A DNA stretch of 64,000 bases from Choanephora cucurbitarum. Its lineage: Eukaryota; Mucoromycota; Mucoromycetes; Mucorales; Choanephoraceae. This document shows positions 35,677 through 46,475 of this stretch, one piece after another; position 1 is the stretch's first letter; the number at the start of each line of letters is the position of its first letter. The stretch lies in contig JAIWNI010000051.1 in NCBI GenBank assembly GCA_025331435.1, positions 140,641-204,640 of the forward strand, read 5' to 3'. The notes under the pieces were generated by a model. The model made no database searches, was not told the origin of the DNA, and saw nothing but the letters and a program-made list of their open reading frames with translations. The position numbers were made by a program, and so were the translations under genes.

Positions 35677-37325
35677 TTAAAGTCTAGCAGAGTTGGGATA
35701 TTTCTTCATAGCTTGTCTAACACCCAAGTCAGCCATGATTTCTTCAGAACCACCAAGAATAGAAGAGAACTTGTAAGTACGTTGAAGTGTTTCGATAGTG
35801 CGACCCATGCCTGTCTTGGTAATGGCACGGCCACCAAAGATTTGACAAGCATCGTCAGAAACATCATGCATCACACGAGTAACATGGTATTTACAGAGAG
35901 CGATAGGGCCTGCCAATTTATCAGATTGCTCATTGTAGCTCATGTTATTCATTTGATATGTTAAGTTTTCGATCCAAGCATGAACACTTTCAAGACTGGA
36001 AATCATCTTGGCTAATTTGTTACGAATCACAGGTTGATCGATCAGACGTTTACCAAACACTTGACGCTGAGTAGCCCACTTGAAACATTCTTCAATGGCC
36101 AAACGACAGGCAATACTGGCACCTGTCAACATAACCCAACGCTCATGGTTGAAGTTAGACAAGACGACCAAAAAGCCCTTGTTTTCTTGACCCAACAAGT
36201 TTTCGACTGGTACCTTAACCTAATTCGAGAAAGTACATATAGATTAGTGGATCAGCTATGCATCTGCTTATCGCCTGATTTGACACTTACATTTTCAAAA
36301 GTAACATAGGCGGTACCAGCACTAGGAGAATATGATGTCTTGATCAACTTGGTTTCAACACCTTCGCTACGCTCAACAAGTAGCATTGACATACCCTTTT
36401 CAGTCTGAACAGCCACAGAGAAATAGTCAGCCCAACAGCCTGCTGTGATCCATTTCTTGACACCATTGACAATAAAGTGTTTGCCATCGGGTGTGCGCTT
36501 AGCAGTAGTACGGATACGTGCTACATCAGAACCAGCATAGGGTTCAGTGATGGCCAAACTAATACGCTTCTTGCCTGCAAAAATATCAGGCAATACCTTC
36601 TTTTTAAGCTCATTGGAACCAAAGTTGATAACGGTGGGTGCAGAAATGATGAAACCACCGAAACAACCGTCGTCAAATCCTCTAACTTTCCATCGACCAA
36701 ATTCTTCATGCAAAATCATCTATTCATGACTGTATTAGCTTATTGTACTACTTGAGCAATAAAAAGAACTTACTTCATGGAAATAGTCATAGTCTTCACC
36801 ACGAATGCCACCAGGAAGAACCAGACCGTGCAATGCAGGAGAAGGACCGATGTTGGCGGCCAAAAGATGATGTTTACCTAGTGTTTCCATGATTTCGTCT
36901 GAGGGTCTTGTACCTGCATCTTCATGTTCGCGTGCCTTAGATGCTAAAGAATCGACAATTTTACGGACAGCAGCTCGGAACTTGAAGTGAGACTCATTGA
37001 AATAAGGAGACTTGAAACCCATCCAAGCACTTGATTCAGCATAAGGCACTTTTGAAAAGTCACCATCTTGATAAAAATCAATTTGAGGTTTTTCATTTTC
37101 GATGGTACCGATCTTGTAACGATCGTATTTAACAAGGACTTCTTGACGGTGAAGACCATAGAAGGCATCGGTAGCATCTTTACCAGCAAACTCAAGAATA
37201 GGGAAAACACCTCCGGGGTGCAAATCCTTAAAAGTGCTCATATCATAGACACTACTGTCAATAATGATCCACATGTCATCTTCAGATGCATGGCGCTTGA
37301 CTTCTTCACGAGTAAATACTTTCAT
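35677..37325 (-). CDS. Cytochrome b5 domain - acyl-CoA dehydrogenase fusion
   Basis: Three exons: 37325-36774, 36719-36291, 36219-35677; 507 aa. Residues 1-75 form a cytochrome b5 haem domain: HPGG at 36-39 and a second His at 59 (YGLHRQ) are the haem ligands. From about 110 on there is a full acyl-CoA dehydrogenase: helical N-domain, SLAITEPYAGSDVA (FAD/substrate strand), KKWITAG, and the C-terminal helical domain with QRQVFGKRL and DDACQIFGGRAIT. The usual YEGT catalytic Glu site reads LGGSEE; a Glu in NHERW lies where isovaleryl- and long-chain enzymes carry their base, so the protein may use that one (inference). Electrons could pass from FAD to b5. Such fusions are known in fungi. No N-terminal targeting peptide is evident; the last residues (SARL) resemble a weak PTS1. 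Confidence 0.93.
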
Positions 37326-38119
37326 TCTTTTTGCAACAAAGAGAGTAGGGGGGGGGGGGTTAAAGAAAAGTAGAGAAGAAAAGAAAAAAAAAGATTATAT
37401 ATAGAACCTGAAAACCTTGTGGGGAAATTCACATATATGCTTATTAATGAAAAAAGCTGAGAAAAAAATACACATAGATTTCACATTAATACACAAAAGA
37501 AACTATTTGTCTCTTCAGATAGAAGGTAAACAGTCAACAAGTGATCCATACAGAAAAAGGGAATTCAGCAAAATTTATCAGCCGCACTGTACTCTTCTTG
37601 CAACCCAAAGCCTATGCATCTTTAAAAATAAACAGGTAATGAACCGTCAGCGCTAAAGGTCTGTGTAACCTTATGAATTAAAGCCTAAAATATACTTCAG
37701 CAATTTTTCTTGTTTATGCATATTTGACCCGCTGTACACCCATCAAACGAAAACTACTATATTGGATAACTCTTTTATACTCAGAATGAGTTTATCTTCT
37801 AACTTAACAATGGTACGATTATCTTTGGAATATTAATTTAATTGTCAATTAGCCACCTATTAATGGAAGACAGGCTGCTAACATCGCAAGCCTTATATTG
37901 TTCTTGTAATGTATGTAATCATCAAAGGTGGTGTGGTAAAAAAAAAAGAAAAAAAGCTCGCTAATCAAGTTGTGTAGGCTTAAGCGATACACACTCATGC
38001 ATCAGGTGATGTTTTGCTCTAAAGCTATTGCGAACACATCAAAGTATATCGCTTTGTACTGTGGTAAATGGATACAAGAGCATGTTGTACTTTTCAGCAC
38101 ACAATAAGAATTGAATTAT
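37326..38119. other. Intergenic, about 800 bp, no gene seen
   Basis: Holds the promoter of the b5-dehydrogenase gene, with a 10-base G run at about 37350-37360 and A-rich tracts upstream, and the 3' region of AMMECR1. Nothing coding recognised. Confidence 0.5.
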
Positions 38120-38825
<706 letters not shown>

Positions 38826-38914
38826 GTAGTCTACAGATAAAAGAAAAAGATAGAAATTTCAAAAAAAAAGACCGGGCATTTAAATTGAGAAAATGCATAA
38901 ACTATTTTATTGAG

Positions 38915-40167
38915 TTACTCCCAATCACTATCACTCTCCTCTTCTTCTTCATCAGATGGCTTCTTCTCTGCCTTAACCCAGTCATCATCTGTTTTTCCGG
39001 GAGGAGGAGAGGCAGCATTTGATGATATATGACTAAAATCGTCAGTATCTTCTGAACTTCTTTGCTTCTGCTTTGTGCTGTCTTCCTTGACCGTGACATT
39101 ATCATCTTCATCAGAATCCCATTTAAAGTCAGCGTCATCTTCATTGGGCTGCTGAACGATTAGCTGCCTCTTCTTTTCATCCTGTTCAATGTTCCAGGCA
39201 TGATAGAAGTAGCGCTGCCAGAAGAGAGGATAACTCACTTGAACAGGTACTAATCTATCCATCATCTCTCGCAAGTTAGGATAATCATTCAGCAGTTGAG
39301 CAATTTCATCTGTGTATTCCTCAATATGAAACGTAGAATTGAAAGTGTCCAGTACTTTGGTATCTTTTGCTGATGGCTCTTCCAGATAGGTAGCTGGGTT
39401 ATCTTGCATTTTAGCCAACAACGCATCCTTACGAGTAGCACTAGATAATGGTATAACTGAAGATAAATTGCGACATCTAAGGAAATAGACAAGAAGTACT
39501 CACTATATACGTGCTGTCTGAGAAGCAGAGTAGTTATTTTCCTCATCTTTTTGCTCTTCTTCAGGTTCTAGTACTGTTACTGTCTGTTTGAGAGCAGACA
39601 TCACATCTGTGCCAAACTTCTGAAGGTATTGCTCAGCTGATCTTGTGCCATTTGTAAGACCTTCTTTCAGTTGGGCAAGATCCATATTTTCTGGCAGTCG
39701 CACTGATTTGATTTGGCTTGGCAGTGTCTGGTTCAATGCCTCTGTTAATCCTTCACGCAAACTAGATAGATTGACTGTGTTTATTTTTGCCAAGTTGTTT
39801 CGCAGTGTATCAAGCGCACTGATTTCTTCTTGGTCGTTAACTGATCTTGCTGTTTGCTCTTCTCTGTTAGGTGATCCTTCGTCTTCTTCAGGGTCCTCTG
39901 TCAACACTTGAGCAAACTCTTGCAAGTCTTTCTTTGTGCCTTCGACAAAAGCTTCACTCTGATGTTGAGAGAGACTAATGTTAGCAGGTAGTATGCACAA
40001 CTCATCGTAATATTTACCTGTTTTTTCACAGTATCAACCAGACTCGACCACTTTTTTCCCCAACCAAAATTATTGAATGCTTTAATAAGTACATCATCTT
40101 CTTCAGGCACTTGTTGTTGATTTTTGCTGTCGACTGCCGAAGCAGCATACTGATACATATCATCCAT
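38915..40167 (-). CDS. BSD-domain protein (BSDC1-like)
   Basis: Three exons: 40167-40018, 39958-39504, 39440-38915; 376 aa. The N-terminal part (FGWGKKWSSLVDTVKKQ, SEAFVEGTKKDLQEFAQVL) and TARIYATRKDALLAKMQDNPATY match BSDC1-type proteins. The BSD domain at about residues 240-290 contains LVPVQVSYPLFWQRYFYHAW with the FW and YF pairs that define the family. The tail is acidic and ends in SDSDWE. Exon 1 starts at MDDMYQYA; the ATG 18 codons upstream is judged UTR. Family role is poorly defined. Confidence 0.9.
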
Positions 40168-41541
40168 TGTGCTAAGACAAAAAAATAAGGAGACAAAGGA
40201 CCAAAATCCACATACACACAAAAAGGGAGTTTTAATATCTTTTGTTTAACTAGCGCCATCACATCAAATGATTGTGTGAGCTTCTGTAGAGAATGTTAAA
40301 GTAGGGCAGATTGGGAAAGAATCAGTCTATTTTTGGGCAATTATCCATATGCGTAGCTGTTTATTAGTCCTCTGCCTGATGATATCAAGGCCCTTTGAAC
40401 CAGCTGCTCTAATTTAATAGCATTCAGGATGGAAACAGAGATGCTGCTGTACAGAAAGAGATTTCAACTTCTTTAATCTTATGGATTGTTATAAGATAGA
40501 TCTTAGAGCTTGTATACTGTTAGGGACAATTTTGCTATTGACATGAAAAACGACTATGTGAATTCAGCCATATGAGTGCTATACACTAAAATATAACTTT
40601 ATCTTCAATGAATCTGGATGCAATCAGTTTTCACATCTTTAGAAGTAAGTATTGGTGCAAGCCAGATACCATCCCAAGGACTATCAAAGAATAGTTTTTT
40701 TTTTCAAAGTGTTGTACAATGAATGAGCAGTGGTAGATTATGTCGAATCTATATTACTTTATGGCAATTTTTTGTATGTAAGGCTTGCGACGCTTTTTTT
40801 TTCAATATTTACAATCAACTTGATCTTAAAACAAAAACATCGAGAGGTTACTGTTGATTAGATTTTTAAAGCATCTATAAATACTAAGAGGTGTTTAATC
40901 TTGAAATAGAGTCAAAGTGTAAGATATAGCTTCAGTTGCGTCTGCAATTGAACGAATTTGTTACTTGACTATATTTCTACGCTACAGTCTCCTTTGTTAT
41001 GCTCATTTTGATGATCATATTTGCTTCTTTCTTTGGCACTAACTAACTTGGTCAATCGTGTTGGAAGAATGAAGAAGAGATAAAGCTAAAAACCAGCAGC
41101 ATGGTTGGATTAGACAACATCGGTTGGAAATAAATAAATAAATAAAAAAGGTTAAAAAACTCAAGAATGCAAACCATTGAGACTTTTAGCAACATTCGAC
41201 AAATTAAGCACTGATTGCTTTCGCTTCTGAGCTTATACAATCTAGCTTAGGCATAAAGCAATTCTTATTGAAGCTATTCGTTGACTATCTGAAGGCAGTG
41301 CAGAATAGATAATCTCCTTTTGCTTCGAATAAAGTTTATCGAAAGATTGTTTTCAACCTTGTCTAAAAACCACAAGCTTAAAAAATAGGATAATGTACGA
41401 GCTCAGTGGATGCTAGTGGAATGTGAAAAAAAAAAGAAAATAAATCAGAGTATAAAATGTATTCGAACTCTTATCTCACTGCTGTGATTTTTTTCGAACT
41501 ATATATAGAGATTCACTAGCGATTTTAAAAACAGAATTATA
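40168..41541. other. Intergenic, about 1.37 kb, no gene seen
   Basis: Between the BSD-domain gene start (minus) and the secreted protein start (plus), so it contains both promoters. A TATATATAG box-like run at 41501-41509, about 33 bp before the ATG at 41542, could be a TATA element of the secreted gene. Short ORFs on both strands lack codon structure. Confidence 0.45.
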
Positions 41542-42322
41542 ATGTTTAAGCTTACTTATGCAGCATCTTTAATTGCTGGTTTAACTGCACTTGTTGCAGC
41601 TCAAGATCCTATTGAAGGTGGATTTGTTTGTGATTATCCTGGTACTGATGGCTATTACTTCTCTAAGAAATTAAGCTACTGGGAAAACGCCAATGAATCA
41701 TGTGGACCTGAAGGTACACTTGCAAGTGTTACCAACCGTAACTTCTTCATTGCTACTGATATGATTAGAAACTGTATTGGTGAAGATGGTGCTTCCTGGA
41801 TTGGGTATGTAAAAAAAGGAACAAAAAGAACCCATGATTGGTCAACTCGTACTTAACTTTTGTAATAGTACATGGGACTACACATCTGCTGATCCCCAAA
41901 TTCGACAATGTCTTACCCTTTATGTTGATTATGAAGCTAATGGCGGTGGTATCAGTGTTGACTGCCGCAGCAGACGATATGCTCTCTGTAAAAGAAAGCC
42001 CAAGCGTATCAATGGTCCTATTTACATCTCTCCTCCTTACCTTGATAGCACCACTTCAAAAGAAAGCCCCACTGAATTACCAGGCAATAACGGCGTGCCT
42101 CCTCTTCCTCATATTCCTAGCCCTCCCCAGGTACCAGCTTCAAATTCTGGAAACGCCATTCCAATTCCTGCTAATGTTCTGCCTGGAGGACAAAACCAGG
42201 CTCCTCAAATAACCTATGCTCCTCCAATTTATCCCGGCGTCAATGGATATCCCGCGGTTCGACACTATCGCGAAGAATCAGTATACATATACTCTAGCCG
42301 TGAATATGACCAAATCGTTTAG
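41542..42322 (+). CDS. Secreted C-type-lectin-like protein with proline-rich tail
   Basis: Two exons, 41542-41804 and 41869-42322; 238 aa. A clear signal peptide (MFKLTYAASLIAGLTALVAA, cleavage before QDPIE). The body resembles a compact C-type-lectin-like fold: W..ANESC..EGTLASVTNRNFF, then ASWIGTWDY (WIG motif), and a closing pair CRSRRYALC. Six to seven Cys fit two or three disulfides. Classical Ca-binding EPN/QPD and WND motifs are absent, so sugar binding is uncertain. From about residue 150 the chain is Pro-rich and low complexity. Probably a cell-surface or extracellular protein; the assignment rests on pattern, not on a search. Confidence 0.7.
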
Positions 42323-42932
42323 ATGCACCTCATAGATTTACTTATATTTCCATATATGATATCCTAAATCAAAATCTATATAAACGTTTATATATTTCTT
42401 TGAAATTAACACAGCCTTTCAGACAAATATTTGCGTGTATAGAAACGTGCATTCGCACGTCAATATCTTGTAATATCTTATTGCGGTTATTGGCAGTTTT
42501 TGTTTGCAAAGACAATAGTGGACCTAAAGTCAAACTAAGTTTTTCTATATCCAAGAATGTAAACAATTTAGTAGCTTTTTTTACAGTCTGTCTTGTCATC
42601 ACTAGTACAATGTACTTGATACTTGTAAAATCAGAAGGCCATACAAAGGTAGTAAAAAGAGCTCTTAATGTAAGAAAAGCAACTATATTTATTTTGGAAA
42701 CAACAAGATATGCAACTAATCTATACGAAATTTTTGTGCTTTGCTAAATGAAGTACTTCAACTGACGTTGCGTACCGTAGAAAGGTGCAGACTGTAGCGT
42801 TTTATTCATAATCTTGAAAACACAGTTACCATTAAATTGCTCAAATAACCCACTATTGCTGTTAACCATCTAAGATGTCTACGAAATGAAATCAAAAGAA
42901 GAAACAAATGCTGCCTTAAATATTTTGCACTA
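42323..42932. other. Intergenic, about 600 bp
   Basis: 3' flank of the secreted-protein gene. A 115-codon plus-strand frame at 42400-42747 has no conserved features and a composition expected of AT-rich DNA, so it is not called a gene. Confidence 0.5.
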
Positions 42933-43087
42933 CAGCCATCCCCCGATTTAGGAAACGGCCTTGGTTCCTTCGACACCGTTCCCTAAATCAATTTCATTCT
43001 CTATTTTTCAAAGAAAAAGCAGGAAATGTTCAGCGTTAATCGAACTTCGGTTCGCTCAAGACTACTCCCTAAATCGGGGGATCACTG
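42933..43087. mobile_element. MITE with TA target duplication, mariner/Tc1-like ends
   Basis: 155 bp. Ends: CAGCCATCCCCCGATTTAGG at the left, and CCTAAATCGGGGGATCACTG at the right, imperfect inverted repeats (differences near position 4). Both sides carry TA (42931-42932 and 43088-43089). CAG...CTG termini plus TA duplication suit a Tc1/mariner or pogo-mobilised MITE. A nested copy of the repeat motif (CCTAAATC near 42985) and a short stem (GAACTTCGGTTC) lie inside. No coding capacity. Confidence 0.88.
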
Positions 43088-43089
43088 TA

Positions 43090-43819
43090 CTTAAAAGACA
43101 CCTGGAGGTATCAAAATGGCAAGAATTATACCTATAATAAAAAAGTTTTAGCAAGCTCACACAACGATGAAGTGCTTGACTGTGTATATTTGACTGAAAT
43201 CATTTTTGTTTCCTATTTCTTTCAGCTGACCTAAAGTAAAGATGAAAGGAAAATGACTACTAAACTCTACTAAGCCTTTGGAATCATCAAGTTCTACAAC
43301 AAAAAGATATCCAAGCTACTTCTTTTCGAGAGCCCTTTTGTGTGCAACAAACCATTTAGCTCAATCTTTTACTCTTACAAAAAAATATTGCCTCTCCTTT
43401 CTCATGAGAAGTATGGTCAGGTAGTCTCTTGGTATTTTTTTTGCAGGGTTTTTGAATGCAGCCAAAAATGGATTGAGCAAGCGCTAGACAATAAAGCTTC
43501 GAAGTGCTCGTCTCCAACCAAAACAGATTTGGCCTCACACAAAGCGGATATTGGAACCAGACTCATTGTACGTCAATGTCAAATGGAGGATAGATAACTT
43601 AAACTTTGAATTGATTTCTTTTTTTGTATCTTGTGATACATTGTTGTATCTTTCTGTTTTAGTGTACATGCCTACGAATTGGTAAGCCCATTCTGATATA
43701 AAGTATATGATATCGATTTTAATTGTAGTGCTCTCATACAATCATTTGAGACTAGTAAATGATCTTATAGTGCCTAAATCTACTTGTCGGAATGCTGCTC
43801 AATATATGGTCTAAGGTGG
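43090..43819. other. Intergenic, coding-like traces of unknown kind
   Basis: A plus-strand frame at about 43340-43597 (VFECSQKWIEQALDNKASKC) could be a gene fragment, but it starts and stops without partners. Nothing firm. The segment ends at the target-site copy of the LINE insertion at 43820-43832. Confidence 0.3.
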
Positions 43820-43832
43820 AGTATGAAATACT

Positions 43833-44308
43833 TTTTTTTTTTTTATAAGGAGCAGGTGCTCTTGTTTATTAATGACGATAGATATCAAGTCACATGCATG
43901 TTTTTGGGTTATTAAGATTTTAAAATGTTTTTAGGGGATTATGTGTTTTTGTGGTGAAGTTAATTGATGAATATGAGCTAACAGTCGAGTGGAAACAAAG
44001 GAGCATGCGAGATGCCAGACTTGATTAGTGACTCATGATGTGCGGTAATAATTTGGCGCGACGCAGTGGCGATAACAGTTTGGGGAGTAAAAGGAATATC
44101 AGAAAAGACGAAAGACCAGTGAGCACGCCAAATACTGGAAATAGTCGAGCATATAATGCTCGAAGAGTCAGAGTTGAGAGATGCTTTACGCGGAGTAGGA
44201 AATTCCAAAGAGAGAAGGGATTGCGCCAGAGCGGTCAAAGAGAAAGCCGTCTCGAAGTGAGTGAACCAAATGGATGACCAGACAGTGAGTTTGAGAGGAC
44301 AGAGCCAA
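43833..44308 (-). mobile_element. 5'-truncated LINE insertion with 13-bp target-site duplication
   Basis: The 476-bp insert is flanked by identical 13-mers AGTATGAAATACT (43820-43832 and 44309-44321). The 3' end of the minus-strand element is a T run (43833-43845) in plus orientation, i.e. a poly(A) tail. The insert encodes, in one open frame to a stop at 43978, the C-terminal part of a LINE ORF2 (LTVWSSIWFTHFETA, then SSIWRAHWSFVFSDIPFTPQ), the zf-RVT tail region. Dead on arrival; the undamaged frame suggests a fairly recent insertion. Confidence 0.82.
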
Positions 44309-44443
44309 AGTATGAAATACTGTGAATCATAACCCTAAAAAAAGAGAGCCTATTTATTCCCATATTGCCCACAAAATAGCCTCGATATAATAAAGTGCGA
44401 TGAGAAGCGACATAGTCAAGAAACAATATGGATAAGTGTATTT

Positions 44444-45952
44444 TTTTTGTAAAATTAATTTATTTTAAAATTAACAAATAGCCACACATCGCTGAGAGGT
44501 GGGGCGTGGATGTACTGAAAGCTAAAATCTAAGACAGCAATCTTGTTTAAGAAGACAAGGAAAGAAAAGGATGGGGTGTGTGAAGATTATGAGCGGTAGT
44601 GATGGCAGAGCGAGCTATGAGGGATATTGCACGGTTTAGAAGAGCTTCAGGCACCATAGGTGCTGCATCGAAATGTAGGCGCCAACATCCTACCCAAATT
44701 ACACAGTGAGTCGTAAATACCACAGCCAAAAGAGCATTGGTAGAAGAGGCAAGCGGTGGAGGTATAGCTCTGAGGTTCAAAATATCGACCACTTCGGTCG
44801 GGATGAAGTAATGATGTGGAAAGAATTTCTACCCATATACTCCAACGGACTGAGCACTCAGCGAGAAAATGATCATGTGTCTCTTCTTGAATACATAAAC
44901 TACAGAGGGATGAATCGCGGACACCTATTTCATGCAGTCATTGAGCTGTAGGGAGAATGCGGCCAAATGTTCGATAACCAAGTGTCCGAACTGGGAGATG
45001 AATCCTGAGATTCCAAAATTTTAAAAGCATACTAGAGGGTATTTGAGCTCGGCGATCAGTGACAGCAGTATAATTGTGTGATCTGTAGGCTTTGAATATG
45101 AAGTTGTTTCATAGATGGCTTGTAATTACTTGGTCACGGAGAGCATCTGAGGTTGGCTGGTCGGAGGAAGCCGAAGGGTGATAGTGAATCCATGTGTTTA
45201 CTATGGGAAGAAAGTGTATAGAGACCTCTGCTACCACTTCAAGGTAAAGCCTGAAAAGGAGATAAGGGTGGCGTGCATATGTTCCTGGACGGCGGATAAC
45301 TAGAGGTAGTGATCCAGATGCAGAATCCAAAAAGAGTGAATCAGGCAGTGTCTTGCGACGATGTAACCAATGGTCGACAGGAAGGTTTTCAAAAAAAAAC
45401 CTCCTAAGAGGCCACTGTAAAATTACAAGGAGAGGAACTTTATCGAAAGAGAAGTCGATCTTGAAGTAATCGAATGCCTTGTATAACGAGTGGACAAAGG
45501 AGGTCGGGTGTGCTAAGTCATGAAGGCAATGATCCGGCGAGTAAAAGGTAAATAAAGGTTCTTCAATGCAAGGCGACATTAATGCAAAGTGATGTAACGT
45601 CATATCTTTGAGAGAAGAGGAGTCCCTGCTAAATAGTGAGTGTAACCATTTCATTTGAAGTACTAGTGTCTGTATGCTTGGGTTAAGCAAGCCTAAACCA
45701 CCCTCTGTTCGCGGTAGACAAAGTTGATCAAAGGAAGCTCGTGGTGATTTGTTTTGCCATACAAGTTGATAGCACATGGACTTAATCTTTTGGAGAGTGG
45801 TGTTGTCAACAGCCATTATTCTGAGCGATACCATATTTTAGAAAGCAACAGAGTGTTCACGATGGTTACTCGACCTCATATTGACAAGGAGCGGGATGAG
45901 TAAGTGGCAACTTCAGAGCGTAAAGTTTCTAACAAGGCTTCTTGACATCTCC
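44444..45952 (-). mobile_element. Decayed LINE retrotransposon, 3' half
   Basis: Minus strand, read from 45952: RSLSI-stop-GRVTIVNTLLLSKIWY, a frame change near 45830, then a 241-codon frame (45834-45109) with CYQLVWQNKSPRASFDQLCLPRTEGGLGLLNPS and MKWLHSLF, the thumb region after the reverse transcriptase. Farther on come WNLRIHLPVRTLGYRTFGR and the zinc-knuckle-like CSLCIQEEETHDHFLAEC segment with in-frame stops. The RT catalytic YxDD lies upstream of the truncation and is absent. The 3' end at 44441-44448 is a short T run. Copies of TGGATAAGT[G/C]TATTT flank it (44429-44443 and 45955-45969), compatible with a diverged target duplication. Confidence 0.8.
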
Positions 45953-45969
45953 TCTGGATAAGTCTATTT

Positions 45970-46034
45970 TTTTTTTTTTGTAAAATTTTAGGGGTGGGGG
46001 GGGGGACCTCTTCAACCCACCTGTCGATTCTTCT
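45970..46034 (-). mobile_element. 65-bp severely truncated LINE tail with 17-bp target duplication
   Basis: The 17-mer TCTGGATAAGTCTATTT occurs at 45953-45969 and 46035-46051. Between them lies a T run, then GTAAAATTTTAGGGG and a long G run. This equals the reverse complement of a poly(A)-ended LINE 3' UTR; the neighbouring LINE also ends AATTTTAC plus A run. No coding sequence. Confidence 0.7.
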
Positions 46035-46051
46035 TCTGGATAAGTCTATTT

Positions 46052-46475
46052 GTGATGTTCACAAAGAAAGTCATCTGAGATTAAATTGTGAAGACAACAT
46101 CGCGCAAGTCACGTGAGATTTATTTAGCTTTAAATTACGTTTGCCTTGGCTTAATTTCATTTTTCTTTTTGCTTTTTTTTCTTCTCTTCTCAAAACAGAG
46201 CATAAACGTCGTTACGCCTATATACAGTTACAAGCAAGCAAACAACTATATATACACGTACACACAAACTATTTAACAAGTGCTGCCATAACGATTTATT
46301 GTCTCGCAAAAAAAAAGCTTGCATATAACTGCATACCTACACAATAATAACCCTCAGTATATACATACATACATATACAGACACATATATACGTTCACGT
46401 ATTATAGAAGGAAAGCACAAAAAAGAGTTCGTACTAGAAAGAGAGGCAATACGTCAACAAAAACCATAATTAAAT
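46052..46475 (+). promoter_or_regulatory. NOT4 promoter/5' leader region
   Basis: 424 bp between the LINE debris and the NOT4 ATG. Contains a pyrimidine tract (46160-46190) and TATATA-type runs (46217-46260, 46360-46390), with an A-rich leader before the ATG. No ORF of interest. Confidence 0.4.

Noticed and set aside
42400..42747. 115-codon plus-strand frame downstream of the lectin-like gene
   Set aside because: Composition typical of random AT-rich frames; no motif, no splice signals, no family.
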